Shown: in pieces, positions 61,593-64,000 of the stretch
Numbering within the stretch: position 1 is the stretch's first letter
How the letters are laid out: every line of letters starts with the position of its first letter
Assembly: GCA_013398295.1 (NCBI GenBank)
Contig: VZSF01008940.1
Location: 1-64,000 of the forward strand
Origin: Chionis minor
Taxonomy: Eukaryota; Chordata; Aves; Charadriiformes; Chionididae
Direction: 5' to 3'
Length of the DNA stretch: 64,000 bases
Translations under genes and position numbers: made by a program
The notes under the pieces: model-generated
What the model was told of the DNA's origin: nothing
Databases searched by the model: none
The model's input: the letters and a program-made list of their open reading frames with translations, nothing else

Positions 61593-64000
61593 TACCAAAA
61601 CAAGAAAAAAATACACATGGGTACTGAGCAGTTCCTTTTTGGTAATGCTGGAGCTGCTGGGGTTCTAGGTTGTAGTGAAACACGTGAGCTTCTAAAGGCT
61701 CAACACCAAGGTATCTCAAGTTAGATTCCCCAACATAGGACCACCCCAAAGCAGAGTTACTTAATTTCTGTATACCTTTCTTCCCCACAGTAAACTAGTA
61801 CGTGACAAGCTAGAAATGCTTTAGCTGTGCAAAGTATCATCGAAGTTGTGTAGCTTATTTCTCCAGTACCATTCAGTTTCCAGTGGAGGTTCCAGGGAAG
61901 GAGGGTGATTGCAACTTGCCCCCTGCGGTCCCTCTGACAGCTTATGGTGTGCTACATCCCCACAAAGTACAAGGCTAAATGATTTCTGCAGTGATTTCCT
62001 ACAGTAACAACTTTCTTTAGGAAGGTCTGAGCTATTGCTGAGAAACTTCAGTCAACAGATTTTTCTTTTCCTCTTTCATTGTCTTATTTCTTATCTTCCC
62101 TCAAAGCCCGTAACTTTGTAGTTACATTTGATGGTATTGAGATCTGCTTTAATCAAGCAATAAAGTTTTTATACTCTTCCAATAATTTAAGCTGCAATAT
62201 ATGGGATCTAGTTGGGATGCAGAGTTAATTATTCATGTATATATATTTGATTAGGAAGAGAGGTTAGAATGGCAGCAGGAATATGGAGAGGTAGTTTGAG
62301 GATTTGTTTTCCTTTTCTTTTTACAGTTATGTGCTGTCCCTAATAAATATAAACAGGTTACAGAATTAAGCTAGTAAAATTGTAACAGACCCAAGATTTC
62401 TAAGTTCATATTCTTGCTTTTGTGCTTATCCTGTAGGATTGTCTCACTCTGTATTCTCTGATGCTTACCATTCCCTGAAGCTCAAAAAGACTGCTGAAAG
62501 GTTTCCAGGCATTTCTGTACTATTTTAAGAGCAACTTCTTATTGTCCTTATTAATTAATTGAAATAATATTCTGACACTTGAAGTTTTCCCTGCTTCTTC
62601 TCCTTCTCTGGCTTCCCTTTAGGTATAAAGCTAATGATTATCCTTTCCTAACTCTTTATTACTGTTTAACTTTTTTTTTTCTTTAATTACTTTCATTGAG
62701 AGACATAGCAAGTTCTTGTTCTAAACAAGAAAATGCCAAAATACAAATAGCACCTGAGAATTTGTCACTAATGTTAACTAAAATTAGATGTCTGGGCAGA
62801 TACCTTAATTATAAGAACAGTTTTAGTCTGAGAACTTGGCAGGAGGAGAGGGATGAAAATGGGAGTGAAAAATACATGCTTAAGGGAAGCTATGGAATGG
62901 CAGCAAATACAAAGGGATATATTACTAAGCAGCTAATGACACAGGTCGATTACAGTTCGTGAAGGAAGAGAAGCAGGGACAGCATTGCAGCAGTCAGAGG
63001 AAGTTAGAAACTAACAATTAGATTGTCCACCAAGGAAAGGAAATCTATGTATTACATGGCTAGCTAGTTATGCCTGTTGGGGTAGGCATTTATCTGATGG
63101 AATATGCCTTCAGACTAATTTGGCCTCCATTGTAGGGTGTCACACTTCAGTACAAAACCAAAGACATGTTTCTAAAGGATGTTAAGCAGAACTTACAAAT
63201 TCAACAGCTTTAACAGCAGGGTACAGTCCTTGCATTGTTTTATTGCTGTTTTCTCATCTGTTTTCCCTTTAGCTGCCTGCCTTGTTTTGGAACTTATAGA
63301 TTCAGAATTTCCCTCCTCCTTCATCTGCAGAAGCTGCAGTTGTCTTACTTTTCTTCTGTATTACCCTACTGTCCTGCATAATCCTTGCTCTCCTAAGAGC
63401 AAGGTTTACCTCCATGAAATAAAACTCTTCTGAGCCTCTCTTGCTATTTGGAAAACTATCAGCCTTGCATCTTGACCACTATGCCATTTAGGCTATGAAG
63501 TCATTTTAAACGTTAAGAAATCCTTCTGTTTCAATTTTTTAGGGAATTAATGTTGATAGTGGTCAGTGATTTCAAGATTTTGAGTAGCAGCTGGGACACT
63601 GGTTATTTCCCTACACCTATTTAAACAAAGCCTTCCTATTTTAAGGATCAGAATATTTTAGTAATCTCGATAGCCTTCTAATTGCTACTTCTCCAGAAGT
63701 GGTATAATGTCACCAGCATGGGATAATCCTTGGGTTTTTGTTGGGTGGTGTTTTGTTTTGATTTGTTTTGTTTTAAAAAAGGGTATTTCAACGGCACAAA
63801 CAAAGAGGTTTTTAGTAGCTTAAGCTTAGCTTGAATATAAAGATATTGGGTGTTCCTAGATCATTTGAGATTCTATTCTTAATTTCTTTTAAAGAAGTTC
63901 CATTTTGGGGGGAGAAAAATAAAAAAAAGCAGCAGATTGAAAGTAATTGTAACACTCAGGACATTTTTTGTCAAAGGGAAAAAATAAAAAACTAACTAAA

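Larger units (their letters stand above)
59631..64000. other. Unique AT-rich DNA, to the window end
   Basis: No gene, LINE or LTR recognised. It includes a (TA)11 at 59848-59869, a (CA)n with A/C tail at 61548-61592, a G/T-rich tract near 63730-63772, and a repeat-free stretch at 60200-61000 that has the texture of conserved non-coding DNA. Frames of 63-97 codons have no domains. Confidence 0.5.

Noticed and set aside
1..64000. CRISPR arrays, operons, tRNA or rRNA genes
   Set aside because: The tandem structures seen are microsatellites or the 2-kb duplication. No tRNA-like A/B boxes or rRNA words were recognised, and the window is vertebrate nuclear DNA.

Overview
This is 64 kb of AT-rich vertebrate nuclear DNA, almost certainly from a bird. 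The evidence is several CR1 LINE fragments ending in the bird-type 3' repeat of ATTCTATG units (seen as TCATAGAATCATAGAATGG on the opposite strand), and several endogenous-retrovirus long terminal repeats (LTRs) of the avian type that begins TGTCCTGGTT and ends ACCACGACA. I see no host protein-coding gene, no tRNA or rRNA, and no convincing exon. Open frames longer than about 100 codons are either transposon remnants or look like chance frames in AT-rich DNA. The window looks like a gene desert or part of a very large intron. No bacterial features (operons, CRISPR, riboswitches) apply.

Layout. 1-2668 is unique AT-rich DNA. 2669-3390 is an antisense solo LTR with a visible TATA box and polyadenylation signal. 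3928-4660 is a minus-strand CR1 with an internal deletion. 6080-6680 is a GC-richer repeat-like block. 8533-8890 is a very old minus-strand CR1/L3-type reverse-transcriptase remnant. 10541-11169 holds long poly-A tracts and a single N. 15358-15875 (minus) and 24329-24782 (plus) are CR1 3' ends of one subfamily in opposite orientation. 24830-25600 is a GC-rich block of unknown origin. 27391-27641 (minus) and 37402-37630 (plus) are short CR1 3' ends. 30679-31254 is another antisense solo LTR, and 32455-32964 is a tentative LTR-like segment.

The most unusual part is 42525-46617. It is a tandem duplication of about 2,046 bp whose two copies differ at one base that I could find, with a single N exactly at the junction. 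Each copy holds a LINE ORF1-like fragment, an antisense LTR, a CR1 ORF2 endonuclease/linker fragment and a CT-rich block. A CR1 reverse-transcriptase motif starts just past the right boundary, so the breakpoints lie inside an old, rearranged LINE. 50017-50700 is a further minus-strand CR1. 56543-56894 is a CpG-rich plus-strand solo LTR of the same family as the LTR inside the duplication. The rest is unique AT-rich DNA with microsatellites and G/T-rich tracts.

Nothing here amounts to a new functional system. The strongest leads are the near-identical tandem duplication (recent event or assembly artefact), the young-versus-old LTR pair, and the nested LINE/LTR history.
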